From NCBI GenBank assembly GCA_022794015.1, contig JAAWDZ010000010.1:1-36495 (forward strand): a stretch of DNA of 36,495 bases, in the 5' to 3' direction. Of the stretch, positions 1-6,678 are shown in pieces. Position numbers and translations under genes: made by a program. This DNA comes from Eubacterium sp. (GTDB lineage Bacteria > Bacillota > Clostridia > Lachnospirales > Lachnospiraceae). Below the pieces are notes generated by a model, which saw only the letters and a program-made list of their open reading frames with translations, was not told the origin of the DNA and did no database searches. Position 1 is the stretch's first letter. Each line of letters opens with the position of its first letter.

Positions 1-77
1 AATCCATTTTTCTTTAAAGAATACATCAGGCCGTCCACCAGGCTGAAATCATCTTCAAGAAGCAGCAGCTTATACAA
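1..77 (-). CDS. Response regulator, N-terminal fragment (runs off left edge)
   Basis: Only the first 25 codons are in the window. They read MYKLLLLEDDFSLVDGL and onward, which is the start of a receiver (REC) domain: a hydrophobic first strand followed by the acidic E-D-D cluster that binds magnesium beside the phosphoacceptor aspartate. The start is a TTG at position 77. It is chosen because a GGAGG ribosome site lies at 86-90 and no ATG or GTG in this frame fits. The output domain is outside the window, so the subfamily (OmpR-like is most common for this kind of start) cannot be read. An inverted repeat in front of its promoter fits a two-component regulator that controls itself. Confidence 0.8.
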   Translation of the reverse strand, partial: MYKLLLLEDDFSLVDGLMYSLKKNG

Positions 78-181
78 ATGAAATACCTCCTTATATTCTG
101 AGAACCTATCCACAAGAAATATGTTCACACAACCCCTTCATAAAGTCCGGGGTAATCCACGGCAAAGAAATTTTCTTATTC

Positions 182-225
182 ATTATACACGATTTTCAGA
201 GGAGATTTCCTTACAAAAATGTAAG
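182..225 (-). promoter_or_regulatory. Probable activator-type promoter of the response regulator gene
   Basis: On the minus strand a perfect TATAAT (182-187) lies about 105 bases upstream of the TTG start. The hexamer 17 bases further upstream (205-210, GGAAAT) is a poor -35 box. Directly at and above it is a palindrome of CTTACA, four bases, TGTAAG (210-225). A weak -35 with an adjoining inverted repeat is the usual layout of a promoter needing an activator, so self-activation by the response regulator is a fair guess. The remaining sequence between 78 and 297 shows no gene. Confidence 0.45.
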
Positions 226-297
226 AATTATTTTTTGCCGAATTACTTCCATAAATAGACTCAAAAATCGTGAAAACCTCTGCTAAGCACGATTTAC

Positions 298-419
298 GTA
301 ACAGTTTAGCCCCAATGTCATTAAGTTAGCACCTCACGGCGTCCGCCATCGTTAGCTAAATGACATTGGTTCAGCCCAGGACTTTGCAGCAAGTGCAAAG
401 TCCTGGGCCAAACTGTTAC
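298..419. repeat. MITE-like element 1 (122 bp)
   Basis: The ends are inverted repeats: GTAACAGTTTAGCCC on the left and, read inwards from the right, GTAACAGTTTGGCCC. Inside are two hairpins. The first pairs 312-330 with 351-369 (CCAATGTCATT arms). The second is a perfect 15-bp stem, 374-388 with 394-408, built on GGACTTTGCA. The second hairpin and right end resemble the reverse complement of the element at 31551-31671, and the first hairpin shares CAATGTCA with the one at 25352-25547. No 8-bp flanking duplication is visible here (CGATTTAC against AAAAAAGC), so this may be an older or rearranged copy. Confidence 0.7.
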
Positions 420-472
420 AAAAAAGCTGCTGCAGAGTGAACTGTAATAAATTGTCCTCTCTACAGTAGCTT
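420..472 (-). terminator. Rho-independent terminator of the chemoreceptor gene
   Basis: On the minus strand a 14-bp stem (459-472 pairing with 424-437, one mismatch and one G-U pair) is followed by a run of six T (420-425). It begins 12 bases beyond the chemoreceptor stop codon. It directly abuts the end of MITE-like element 1. Confidence 0.75.
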
Positions 473-484
473 CTCAGAAACGCC

Positions 485-1840
485 TTATTGGCTTTCTTCC
501 GCCAAACGCACAATTTTCTCCAAATCTGCAATCAGTTCTCTGGAATAATTCTCTGCTTCCCGATAGACCTTCTCTGCCTCAGCAAACCGACCGCTATTGA
601 TCGCATTCAGTGCGGTTGCTCCATATGTATGAAATTTCCGATGCTTGGGACCAAGTCCTTCCCATATCGGCAGCACGCCTGGTATATCCGGCGTCATGGC
701 ATAATAAAAATGTCCAAACCCGCATTTTGAGGCATCCAACTGCAGGGGCATCGCTTTTTTCTGAACGATCATTTTACGCAGGTTACCGAGCCATGCGTGA
801 TGGGAAGAAATTGCGTTGCTCACATACTGGGCAAATTCTTTGTTTTCCAAATGATAAAAAGCGTCTTTTGCCATGCCTCCCATCTTCTTTACGGTTTCAT
901 CCAGCGTTTTTTCTATATCAACAACCGGTTGTGAAGCTTCTTTCAGCTCATCGCCTACGATCTTCATAAACTCGGTGCTGTCCTGGAGCTGATTCTCCAT
1001 TTCTGTCATGGAACTGCTGATTTCTTCACTGACGGCGGCAATTGAGCTGATAGAATCATTCACTTTGGAAACATAATCCTGGCTTTCATTATTTAATTCC
1101 CAAACGTTTTTGATCTTATCTGCCATGGATACCAGGGATGTTACTGTACCGGTGGAGCTCTCGACACTTTTCTGGGAAGCATTTTTCATATTCTCTACAA
1201 AAGCGCGCATATTCCCTGTCAATTTCTGCGTTTCTTCTGCAAGATCCCGGATTTCACTCGCTACTACGGCAAAGCCTTTGCCTACCTCGCCTGCCCTTGC
1301 AGCTTCTACGGAAGCGTTAAGTGCAAGCAGATTCGTCTGCATAGATATGGAGTCTATTCCTGAAATAACGGCATTCATTTGACCAATAATACGCGTCAGC
1401 TCATCCATATCCTGCTGCATTTCCCTTGAGACGGAAATAGTCTTATCTGAAAGGTCTTTAATATCGGTCAGTTCCTTCTGTCCTTCTTCAATCCGTTGAT
1501 AAACCTCGTCTGTTTCTTCTGACACCTTCAAAATCGTATTGGTCAGTTCTTCATGTCGGTTGTTTGTTTCCCCTACGGAGGTTCCAAAGATGGTTTCTGC
1601 AGCTTTTGACACTTTACGGGATATATCATTGATCCGTTCCGTCTGATGCTGCATAATCAGATCAAGCGAGCTGATCTGCATGACTGCTTTGATATTTTTC
1701 TCAAAAACCTCTGCAAATTGCCTTCTTCCCTCCGTAAGTCTTCTGTACATCGCTCTTAACTCAGGTTCTCTGGAATAATCAGTTTCTTTCAATGAAGAAA
1801 CAGCCTGCATGAGTTCTGTTTTTCTCTTCTTGATTGTCAT
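485..1840 (-). CDS. Soluble methyl-accepting chemotaxis protein with zinc-binding CZB domain
   Basis: A 451-residue cytoplasmic chemoreceptor. No transmembrane segment or periplasmic domain is present. A helical N-terminal part (about 1-90) leads into the methyl-accepting signalling hairpin, whose conserved tip is at about 160-205 ([20 protein letters not shown], then [18 protein letters not shown]). The C-terminal CZB domain runs from about 335 to 445 and holds the expected three-His one-Cys zinc set: H348 (HAWL), C373 (KCGFGHFY), H400 and H404 (HRKFH). CZB domains bind zinc tightly and are known to sense zinc or hypochlorite in other bacteria; the ligand here is unknown. ATG start with an AGAGGA ribosome site. 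It has its own promoter downstream of radA and its own terminator. No che or flagellar genes are in the window. Confidence 0.93.
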   Translation of the reverse strand: MTIKKRKTELMQAVSSLKETDYSREPELRAMYRRLTEGRRQFAEVFEKNIKAVMQISSLDLIMQHQTERINDISRKVSKAAETIFGTSVGETNNRHEELTNTILKVSEETDEVYQRIEEGQKELTDIKDLSDKTISVSREMQQDMDELTRIIGQMNAVISGIDSISMQTNLLALNASVEAARAGEVGKGFAVVASEIRDLAEETQKLTGNMRAFVENMKNASQKSVESSTGTVTSLVSMADKIKNVWELNNESQDYVSKVNDSISSIAAVSEEISSSMTEMENQLQDSTEFMKIVGDELKEASQPVVDIEKTLDETVKKMGGMAKDAFYHLENKEFAQYVSNAISSHHAWLGNLRKMIVQKKAMPLQLDASKCGFGHFYYAMTPDIPGVLPIWEGLGPKHRKFHTYGATALNAINSGRFAEAEKVYREAENYSRELIADLEKIVRLAEESQ

Positions 1841-1878
1841 CGCATATCCTCTTTCTTTCTTTGGAATTGTTAATTACT

Positions 1879-1906
1879 ATGATACGGGATTTTTAACTTT
1901 TTGCAA
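1879..1906 (-). promoter_or_regulatory. Sigma-A-like promoter of the chemoreceptor gene
   Basis: Minus strand: TTGCAA (1901-1906), 16 bases, TATCAT (1879-1884), 39 bases upstream of the chemoreceptor ATG. It sits in the 86-base gap after the radA stop, so the chemoreceptor can be expressed apart from radA. Confidence 0.55.
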
Positions 1907-1926
1907 GCCTTTTTTGTTTATTTCTT

Positions 1927-3288
1927 TTATACAATTATATCAATTGCATCTTTTATGCTGCGCACTCCTGTCAGGCGTATTCCGTTTATCTCATGTAAAG
2001 CAGCCCTGCTTGCTTCCGGCAGTACACAGGAGGTAAAGCCCAGTTTTTTTGCCTCTAAGACTCTTTGTTCCGCCATATGGACGGCACGCACTTCACCGCT
2101 TAACCCGACCTCTCCGAAACAGATTGTATGTTCATCAATCGCCCTGTTTTTATAGCTTGACACCAATGCCAGCACAATTCCCAGATCGATGGCCGGTTCG
2201 TTCATCTTGATTCCGCCGGCAATATTTACATAAGCGTCGCAGTTACCCATTTTGAGCCCTGCTCTTTTTTCAAGTACGGCCATTAACAGATTTACTCTGT
2301 TGAAATCGGTTCCCGCAGCGGTTCTTCTCGGCATCCCAAAATTGCTGTGACAGACCAGTGCCTGTACTTCTATAAGAATCGGTCTGCTTCCCTCTATAGA
2401 ACAGGCAACAACGGAGCCGCTTGCTCCCTCAGGTCTGCCTCCCAACATAAACTCGGACGGATTATCCACTTCTCTAAGCCCTCCGGAATACATTTCAAAG
2501 ACGCCTATTTCGTTCGTTGAACCAAATCTGTTTTTCACGCCGCGCAGTATTCGATATGCCGCATGCCTGTCTCCTTCAAAATACAAAACCGTATCTACCA
2601 TATGCTCTAATACACGCGGACCTGCCACAACGCCTTCTTTGGTCACATGTCCAATTACAAAAATTGCAATCCCAAGCCCTTTTGCCATCATCATCAAACT
2701 TCCTGTTGATTCTCTGACCTGGGAAACGCTGCCTGGCGCCGATGCAATATTCTCGTTATACATGGTCTGTATAGAGTCAACAACAACAATCTCAGGTAAA
2801 TCTTTTCTGACAATTTGATCTATAATATCTAAATTGGTTTCACAGAGCAAAGAGAGGGAGTCTCCAAACTTCCCGATACGTTCTGCCCGTATTTTAATCT
2901 GCTGCAATGACTCTTCGCCGGATATATAGAGAATTTTGCGATTGTCTTCCGCCAGATTCCTGCATACCTGAAGCAGCAGCGTCGATTTGCCAATCCCCGG
3001 ATCACCGCCTACAAGTATCATGGAACCTGGTACGACACCACCGCCCAGTACACGGTCCAGCTCTGCTATCTTAGTTGTAATCCGCTCTTCTACAGCTGCC
3101 TCAATCTCTTTAATCTTTGTTACCTTTACTCTGTGCGCCTGCCCCGGAACAGAATTTGCAGCACGCTTTATGGGCAGGGCTTCTTCCACAAAGGTATTCC
3201 ATTCTTTACAGGCCGGGCACTGGCCCATCCATTTTGCCGACTCTGCTCCGCAGGACTGACAATAATATACAATTTTTGATTTTGCCAT
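1927..3288 (-). CDS. radA: DNA repair protein RadA
   Basis: A full-length (453 residues) RadA/Sms, the RecA-like ATPase and branch-migration helicase of recombinational repair. The order of parts is canonical. A C4 zinc finger at C10, C13, C24, C27 comes first. Walker A follows at 94-103 (GGDPGIGKST), then Walker B near 165-171 (EIVVVDS), then the RadA signature KNRFG at 252-256. A Lon-protease-like C-terminal domain runs from about 285 to 453 and includes FNRVNLLMAVLEKR. ATG start with an AGGAGC ribosome site. It lies 66 bases downstream of a small conserved gene, with a hairpin between them. In many Firmicutes radA directly follows clpC; here clpC is on the same strand but about 3.4 kb upstream, separated by an araC-nagA pair facing the other way. 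Confidence 0.97.
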   Translation of the reverse strand: MAKSKIVYYCQSCGAESAKWMGQCPACKEWNTFVEEALPIKRAANSVPGQAHRVKVTKIKEIEAAVEERITTKIAELDRVLGGGVVPGSMILVGGDPGIGKSTLLLQVCRNLAEDNRKILYISGEESLQQIKIRAERIGKFGDSLSLLCETNLDIIDQIVRKDLPEIVVVDSIQTMYNENIASAPGSVSQVRESTGSLMMMAKGLGIAIFVIGHVTKEGVVAGPRVLEHMVDTVLYFEGDRHAAYRILRGVKNRFGSTNEIGVFEMYSGGLREVDNPSEFMLGGRPEGASGSVVACSIEGSRPILIEVQALVCHSNFGMPRRTAAGTDFNRVNLLMAVLEKRAGLKMGNCDAYVNIAGGIKMNEPAIDLGIVLALVSSYKNRAIDEHTICFGEVGLSGEVRAVHMAEQRVLEAKKLGFTSCVLPEASRAALHEINGIRLTGVRSIKDAIDIIV

Positions 3289-3302
3289 ATATGCTCCTGA
3301 AT

Positions 3303-3335
3303 TTTAAAGGAAGAATGTGCAAAGCACACTCTTCC
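3303..3335 (-). terminator. Hairpin between the small conserved gene and radA
   Basis: A 12-bp stem (3309-3320 with 3324-3335) with a three-base loop. The single mismatch on the plus strand is a G-U pair in minus-strand RNA. It is followed by a short T-rich tail (TTTAAAATT). It ends about 20 bases before the radA start. It may be a leaky terminator that lowers radA expression relative to the upstream gene. The weak tail keeps this uncertain. Confidence 0.55.
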
Positions 3336-3353
3336 CAATGCATTTTCTTCCCA

Positions 3354-3767
3354 TTATTTCCTGGAAATTCCTACGGAAACGCTGTCAGTCCCGTCCATCT
3401 CAACACTTAAACTGAGCTTGCCGCCGAGATTGGCCTTCATCACACCTGCCTGTGTTCCGTTAATTGTAATATTATATTCCGTACCTGCTTCCAGTTCCAG
3501 CGTAATCTGCGCATCTTCGGGTCCTTCCACCTGAAATGACACTCCTTCGTCAGCTGCCTGAAATCCGGTTACAGCAGTACCTGGTACAGATTCGTATACA
3601 AACATACCGTTTCGCTCTAATTTGGTAATTTGCTGACAGGTCTTTACTTTGTACAAATCCCCGGCATGTTCAAAATTGTCGCGTTTTGCTTTTGCGGGCA
3701 GGCTATAATCCCCAAAGCTGATAGTTCCATCTGATTCACTGCGAATCAATTCACTTATTACAGACAT
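3354..3767 (-). CDS. Conserved small protein, function unknown (often labelled endosialidase in Lachnospiraceae)
   Basis: A 137-residue protein with ATG start and a GGAGGA ribosome site 7 bases upstream. It has no signal peptide or membrane segment. The second half is strongly beta-rich with alternating charged and hydrophobic residues (about 75-135, ending SVEMDGTDSVSVGISRK), which suggests a beta-sandwich. I recognise the general pattern as a family common in Lachnospiraceae genomes. It is sometimes given the name endosialidase, but nothing in the sequence supports an enzyme: no catalytic motif is visible and it is far too short for a sialidase. It is probably co-transcribed with radA through the hairpin at 3303-3335. 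Confidence 0.85.
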   Translation of the reverse strand: MSVISELIRSESDGTISFGDYSLPAKAKRDNFEHAGDLYKVKTCQQITKLERNGMFVYESVPGTAVTGFQAADEGVSFQVEGPEDAQITLELEAGTEYNITINGTQAGVMKANLGGKLSLSVEMDGTDSVSVGISRK

Positions 3768-3798
3768 GTGTTTATCCTCCTGTTACACTACATTGTAT

Positions 3799-4022
3799 GT
3801 AACAGCTCAGGCCGAAGCGTGTTTGAAAACTGCTCTTCGCCAGACGTATGACCAACTGAGTGGGAGATTTGTACCAAAAGAAGGAGGCGTAGCGGGCTAC
3901 GTTGACTGATTTTGGTGCAGATATGCCGTGCAGTGGGGCGTGCAGATGGCGGGAATGAATTTTCAAACACGCTCTAGTACGTCTTATTCATATTTCGCCG
4001 AATAACTTTCCTGAACTGTTAT
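3799..4022. mobile_element. MITE-like element 2 (224 bp) with 8-bp target duplication
   Basis: Ends are inverted repeats: GTAACAGCTCAGG on the left and, read inwards from the right, ATAACAGTTCAGG. The element is flanked by exact direct repeats of CATTGTAT (3791-3798 and 4023-4030). Almost the whole interior folds as one long imperfect hairpin: GCGTGTTTGAAAA (3817-3829) pairs with 3960-3972, and ACCAAAA (3873-3879) pairs with 3910-3916. The apex carries GGCGTAGCGGGCT (3886-3898), shared with the hairpin at 13427-13587. It lies between the divergent radA-side gene and araC. Short open frames across it are by-products of the palindrome, not genes. Confidence 0.8.
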
Positions 4023-4236
4023 CATTGTATTCGTTGTTCTACAGATCTATTATATAATATATGGACATGCTTTTCCAGCTTTTTTGCCGTTTAAATTGTT
4101 AACTTTTTATTGCACAGATTACAATACTTTTCAACCCCCTGCCGCGTACTTTACGGTATGGCAGCCGTCTGAACTGTTATCGGTACGTTGTCTGCAAAAC
4201 CAATATGATTCTTTACGTTTTTACAACTTTATTTTA

Positions 4237-4265
4237 TAGACATTTTGCTGATTTTTTTATATAAT
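4237..4265 (+). promoter_or_regulatory. Promoter of the araC-nagA operon
   Basis: TAGACA (4237-4242), 17 bases, TATAAT (4260-4265). The predicted transcript starts near 4272, only about 15 bases before the araC ATG, leaving just enough leader for the GGAGG ribosome site (4276-4280). The rest of the AT-rich 4031-4236 interval shows no gene. Confidence 0.65.
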
Positions 4266-4286
4266 AATAAATAATGGAGGTGTTGT

Positions 4287-5486
4287 ATGCAGCTGAAAAC
4301 GTCCAATATTGAATTTAAAAAGTATGGTTCTGTCTATGAGCAGCCAGTTAATCTGAAAAAAACAGATCTGATCAGCCAAAACTGGCATATACCGGCCAGA
4401 CAGGTTGTGAATCAGTTTTATTATTTTAACTGTGAGGTCTGCCTTGAAATCCAAACCGGCATGGCGTCACTCATTGTAAGTACAATCCCTGAAGCCAGCC
4501 AGATGGAGACATTTGCTGTTCACAGTCTGGTGCGTATACATCCGAATACATACTTTTCACTGGTGGCAGTCACACCGAATGCCACCTGCAAAGTAATTGC
4601 CACATCGTCCTATTCCTTTACAGTCCAGCGCATTTCTCCATCCTATACATTTGCAAGAATCCTCCCCTGTATTCAGATCAATGAGATTCTGGGCTACTAC
4701 TATTCTATTCGCGACTCTGAATTTTGTTTCAGGGAAGAAACACATTCTTATTTTGAGCTTAACTTTATAGACTGGGGAAATCTGATAACGGAAGTGGACG
4801 GCATAACCTATGAATTGAAGGAGAAAGAGTTTATCCTGTATGGACCGCACCAGTTTCACACGCAACGGATACCAAAAGGCAGTTCCTGTTCTTATGTGAC
4901 CATTATTTTTGATATGGCGCCTGTTCCGCCCGATGCGTCAGAAACGTACTACAAACCATTAATCAACCAGGTGTTCCATTACGACCAGAAAATTTATACC
5001 CTGATTAAGACATTTATTCTGGAAAGCTCCTCTCACGTTCCCTATGCGGATAATCTGATGCTCTGCCTTCTTCAGGAAACGATACTGCGCCTGTTCCAGC
5101 ACCAGTTTATCGAACAAAAGGACGATCATCTTACCACCGAAGCAAAGCAATGCTACCAGAATGAAATCCTGAACAAAATTCTATCCTATATCCATAATAC
5201 GATACAGGAACCGATTACGATTGCAGAAATCTGCCAGAAATTCTCTTTGTCGCGTTCCTCTCTGCAGGCTCTCTTCAAAAAGAATTTAAACCAGCCTCCC
5301 AAGAAGTACATCAATGATCTGAAGCTGGAGAAAAGCCTTCAGCTGCTTTGTGAAAACAAGTATACTATCAGCGAAATTGCATCAAAGCTTGGCTTTAGTT
5401 CGATCCATTATTTTTCCAGGGCATTTACCCAAAAATACCACATGGCGCCCAGCGAATATTCCAAGACACTTTATATAGCAAAATAA
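4287..5486 (+). CDS. AraC family transcriptional regulator
   Basis: A 399-residue regulator. The DNA-binding part is the last 100 residues (about 295-395). It has two helix-turn-helix units: the first around ITIAEICQKFSLSRSSLQALFKK, split here into IAEICQKFSLSRS and LQALFKKN, and the second around YTISEIASKLGFSSIHYFSR, followed by the family-typical FTQKYHMAPSEY ending. A cupin-like sensory fold covers about 145-210 (FELNFIDW, then FILYGPHQFHTQRI). The first 110 residues are unassigned and could be a second sensory half. ATG start with GGAGG. The gene is 26 bases upstream of nagA on the same strand, so it very likely controls nagA and senses an amino sugar or its phosphate. That role is inferred from position only. 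Confidence 0.92.
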   Translation: MQLKTSNIEFKKYGSVYEQPVNLKKTDLISQNWHIPARQVVNQFYYFNCEVCLEIQTGMASLIVSTIPEASQMETFAVHSLVRIHPNTYFSLVAVTPNATCKVIATSSYSFTVQRISPSYTFARILPCIQINEILGYYYSIRDSEFCFREETHSYFELNFIDWGNLITEVDGITYELKEKEFILYGPHQFHTQRIPKGSSCSYVTIIFDMAPVPPDASETYYKPLINQVFHYDQKIYTLIKTFILESSSHVPYADNLMLCLLQETILRLFQHQFIEQKDDHLTTEAKQCYQNEILNKILSYIHNTIQEPITIAEICQKFSLSRSSLQALFKKNLNQPPKKYINDLKLEKSLQLLCENKYTISEIASKLGFSSIHYFSRAFTQKYHMAPSEYSKTLYIAK

Positions 5487-5512
5487 AAACCGCGAAAACG
5501 AGGAGTATTTAT

Positions 5513-6652
5513 ATGTTGATCCAGAGCAATAAAGTATGGCTTGCAGATCAGTTTGTACCTGCTGCTATCGAAATGGAAGGTGGAAAAATCAAGGATATTT
5601 TGCCGTTAGGAGTAAAAGAAACAGATGTGGATTACGGCGATCTGAGAATTGTCCCTGGTTTTCTGGACATTCACTGCCATGGCGCTTATAATTTCGACAC
5701 AAATGACGCCAGCGAAGAAGGGCTGCGATACTGGGCCAGGCAGATTACAGATGAAGGTGTCACTGCATTTCTTGCAACGACTGTTACGCAGAGCGAAGAA
5801 GTCCTGACGAAGGCTGTTGCCAATGTGGCAAAGGTAATAGAAGCTGGCTACGAAGGTGCAGAAATTTTAGGGATCCATTTTGAGGGGCCATATTTAGATA
5901 TGGCTTTCAAAGGCGCACAGCCCGGACAGCACATTGTAAAACCTGCGATTGAACAATTCAACAGATATCAGGCAGCTGCAGGAGGCCATATCCGCTACGT
6001 TACCATGGCCACCGAAACAGATGAAAATTTTGCATTAACCCGTTACTTAAACGAGCACGATGTCGTTGTCAGTATCGGACACTCTGCAGCAACCTACGGA
6101 CAGGCTGTCATGGCTTATGCACATGGTGCGCGTTCCATATCCCATGTTTACAACGGTATGACCCCGTTTCACCACAGGGCAAACGGGCTGGTGGGAGCAG
6201 CTTTCCGTCTGCGCACCATGTACGGTGAAATTATCTGTGATGGCCTCCACTCTACTCCCGCTGCCTTAAACAATTATTTTATGTCCAAAGGTCCCGATTA
6301 TGCTATTATGGTGTCCGATGCGCTGATGGCAAAGGGCGCTCCCACAGGCAGCAGATTCATCTTTGGCGGCAATGAAATTGAAATCTATCCGGACGGCAGC
6401 GCACACTTAACTTCTGACGGCACTCTGGCAGGCTCTACCTTAAGACTGAATGAAGGTCTGCGAATTCTGGTTGAGGATGCGCTCATTCCATTCAACTATG
6501 CGCTGAATGCCTGCACCATCAATCCTGCACGCTGCCTGGGCATTGAGACACGCAAGGGAAGCATCCGTACAGGTATGGACGCGGATTTAGTCGTATTAGA
6601 ACAGGATTATAAAGTACGCCAGACTTACTGTATGGGCAAAACCATGCTGTAA
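5513..6652 (+). CDS. nagA: N-acetylglucosamine-6-phosphate deacetylase
   Basis: A 379-residue metal-dependent amidohydrolase that converts GlcNAc-6-phosphate to glucosamine-6-phosphate and acetate, the first committed step of GlcNAc use and cell-wall recycling. The active site is complete. The HxH pair is at H54 and H56 (DIHCHG). The metal glutamate is E124 (HFEGPYLD). The metal histidines are H190 (SIGHSAAT) and H211 (SISHVYNGM). The catalytic aspartate is D269 (MVSDALMAKG). ATG start with GAGGAG upstream. It probably forms an operon with the preceding AraC regulator. The usual partner nagB (deaminase) is not in the window. Its 3' end converges with clpC, 26 bases away, with no strong terminator between. 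Confidence 0.96.
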   Translation: MLIQSNKVWLADQFVPAAIEMEGGKIKDILPLGVKETDVDYGDLRIVPGFLDIHCHGAYNFDTNDASEEGLRYWARQITDEGVTAFLATTVTQSEEVLTKAVANVAKVIEAGYEGAEILGIHFEGPYLDMAFKGAQPGQHIVKPAIEQFNRYQAAAGGHIRYVTMATETDENFALTRYLNEHDVVVSIGHSAATYGQAVMAYAHGARSISHVYNGMTPFHHRANGLVGAAFRLRTMYGEIICDGLHSTPAALNNYFMSKGPDYAIMVSDALMAKGAPTGSRFIFGGNEIEIYPDGSAHLTSDGTLAGSTLRLNEGLRILVEDALIPFNYALNACTINPARCLGIETRKGSIRTGMDADLVVLEQDYKVRQTYCMGKTML

Positions 6653-6678
6653 AACGATCTGGCACTACAGCACGACTT

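Noticed and set aside
3772-3970. Two minus-strand open frames of 60-64 codons inside element 2
   Set aside because: They run through the palindromic arms of the MITE and have no independent support; open frames on both arms of an inverted repeat are expected.
4166-4182. GAACTGTTATCGG resembling a lone MITE end
   Set aside because: No inverted partner and no flanking duplication could be found nearby.
6646-6671. Possible hairpin terminator between nagA and clpC (GCTGTA/TACAGC)
   Set aside because: Only a 6-bp stem with a 14-base loop and a short T run; too weak to call.
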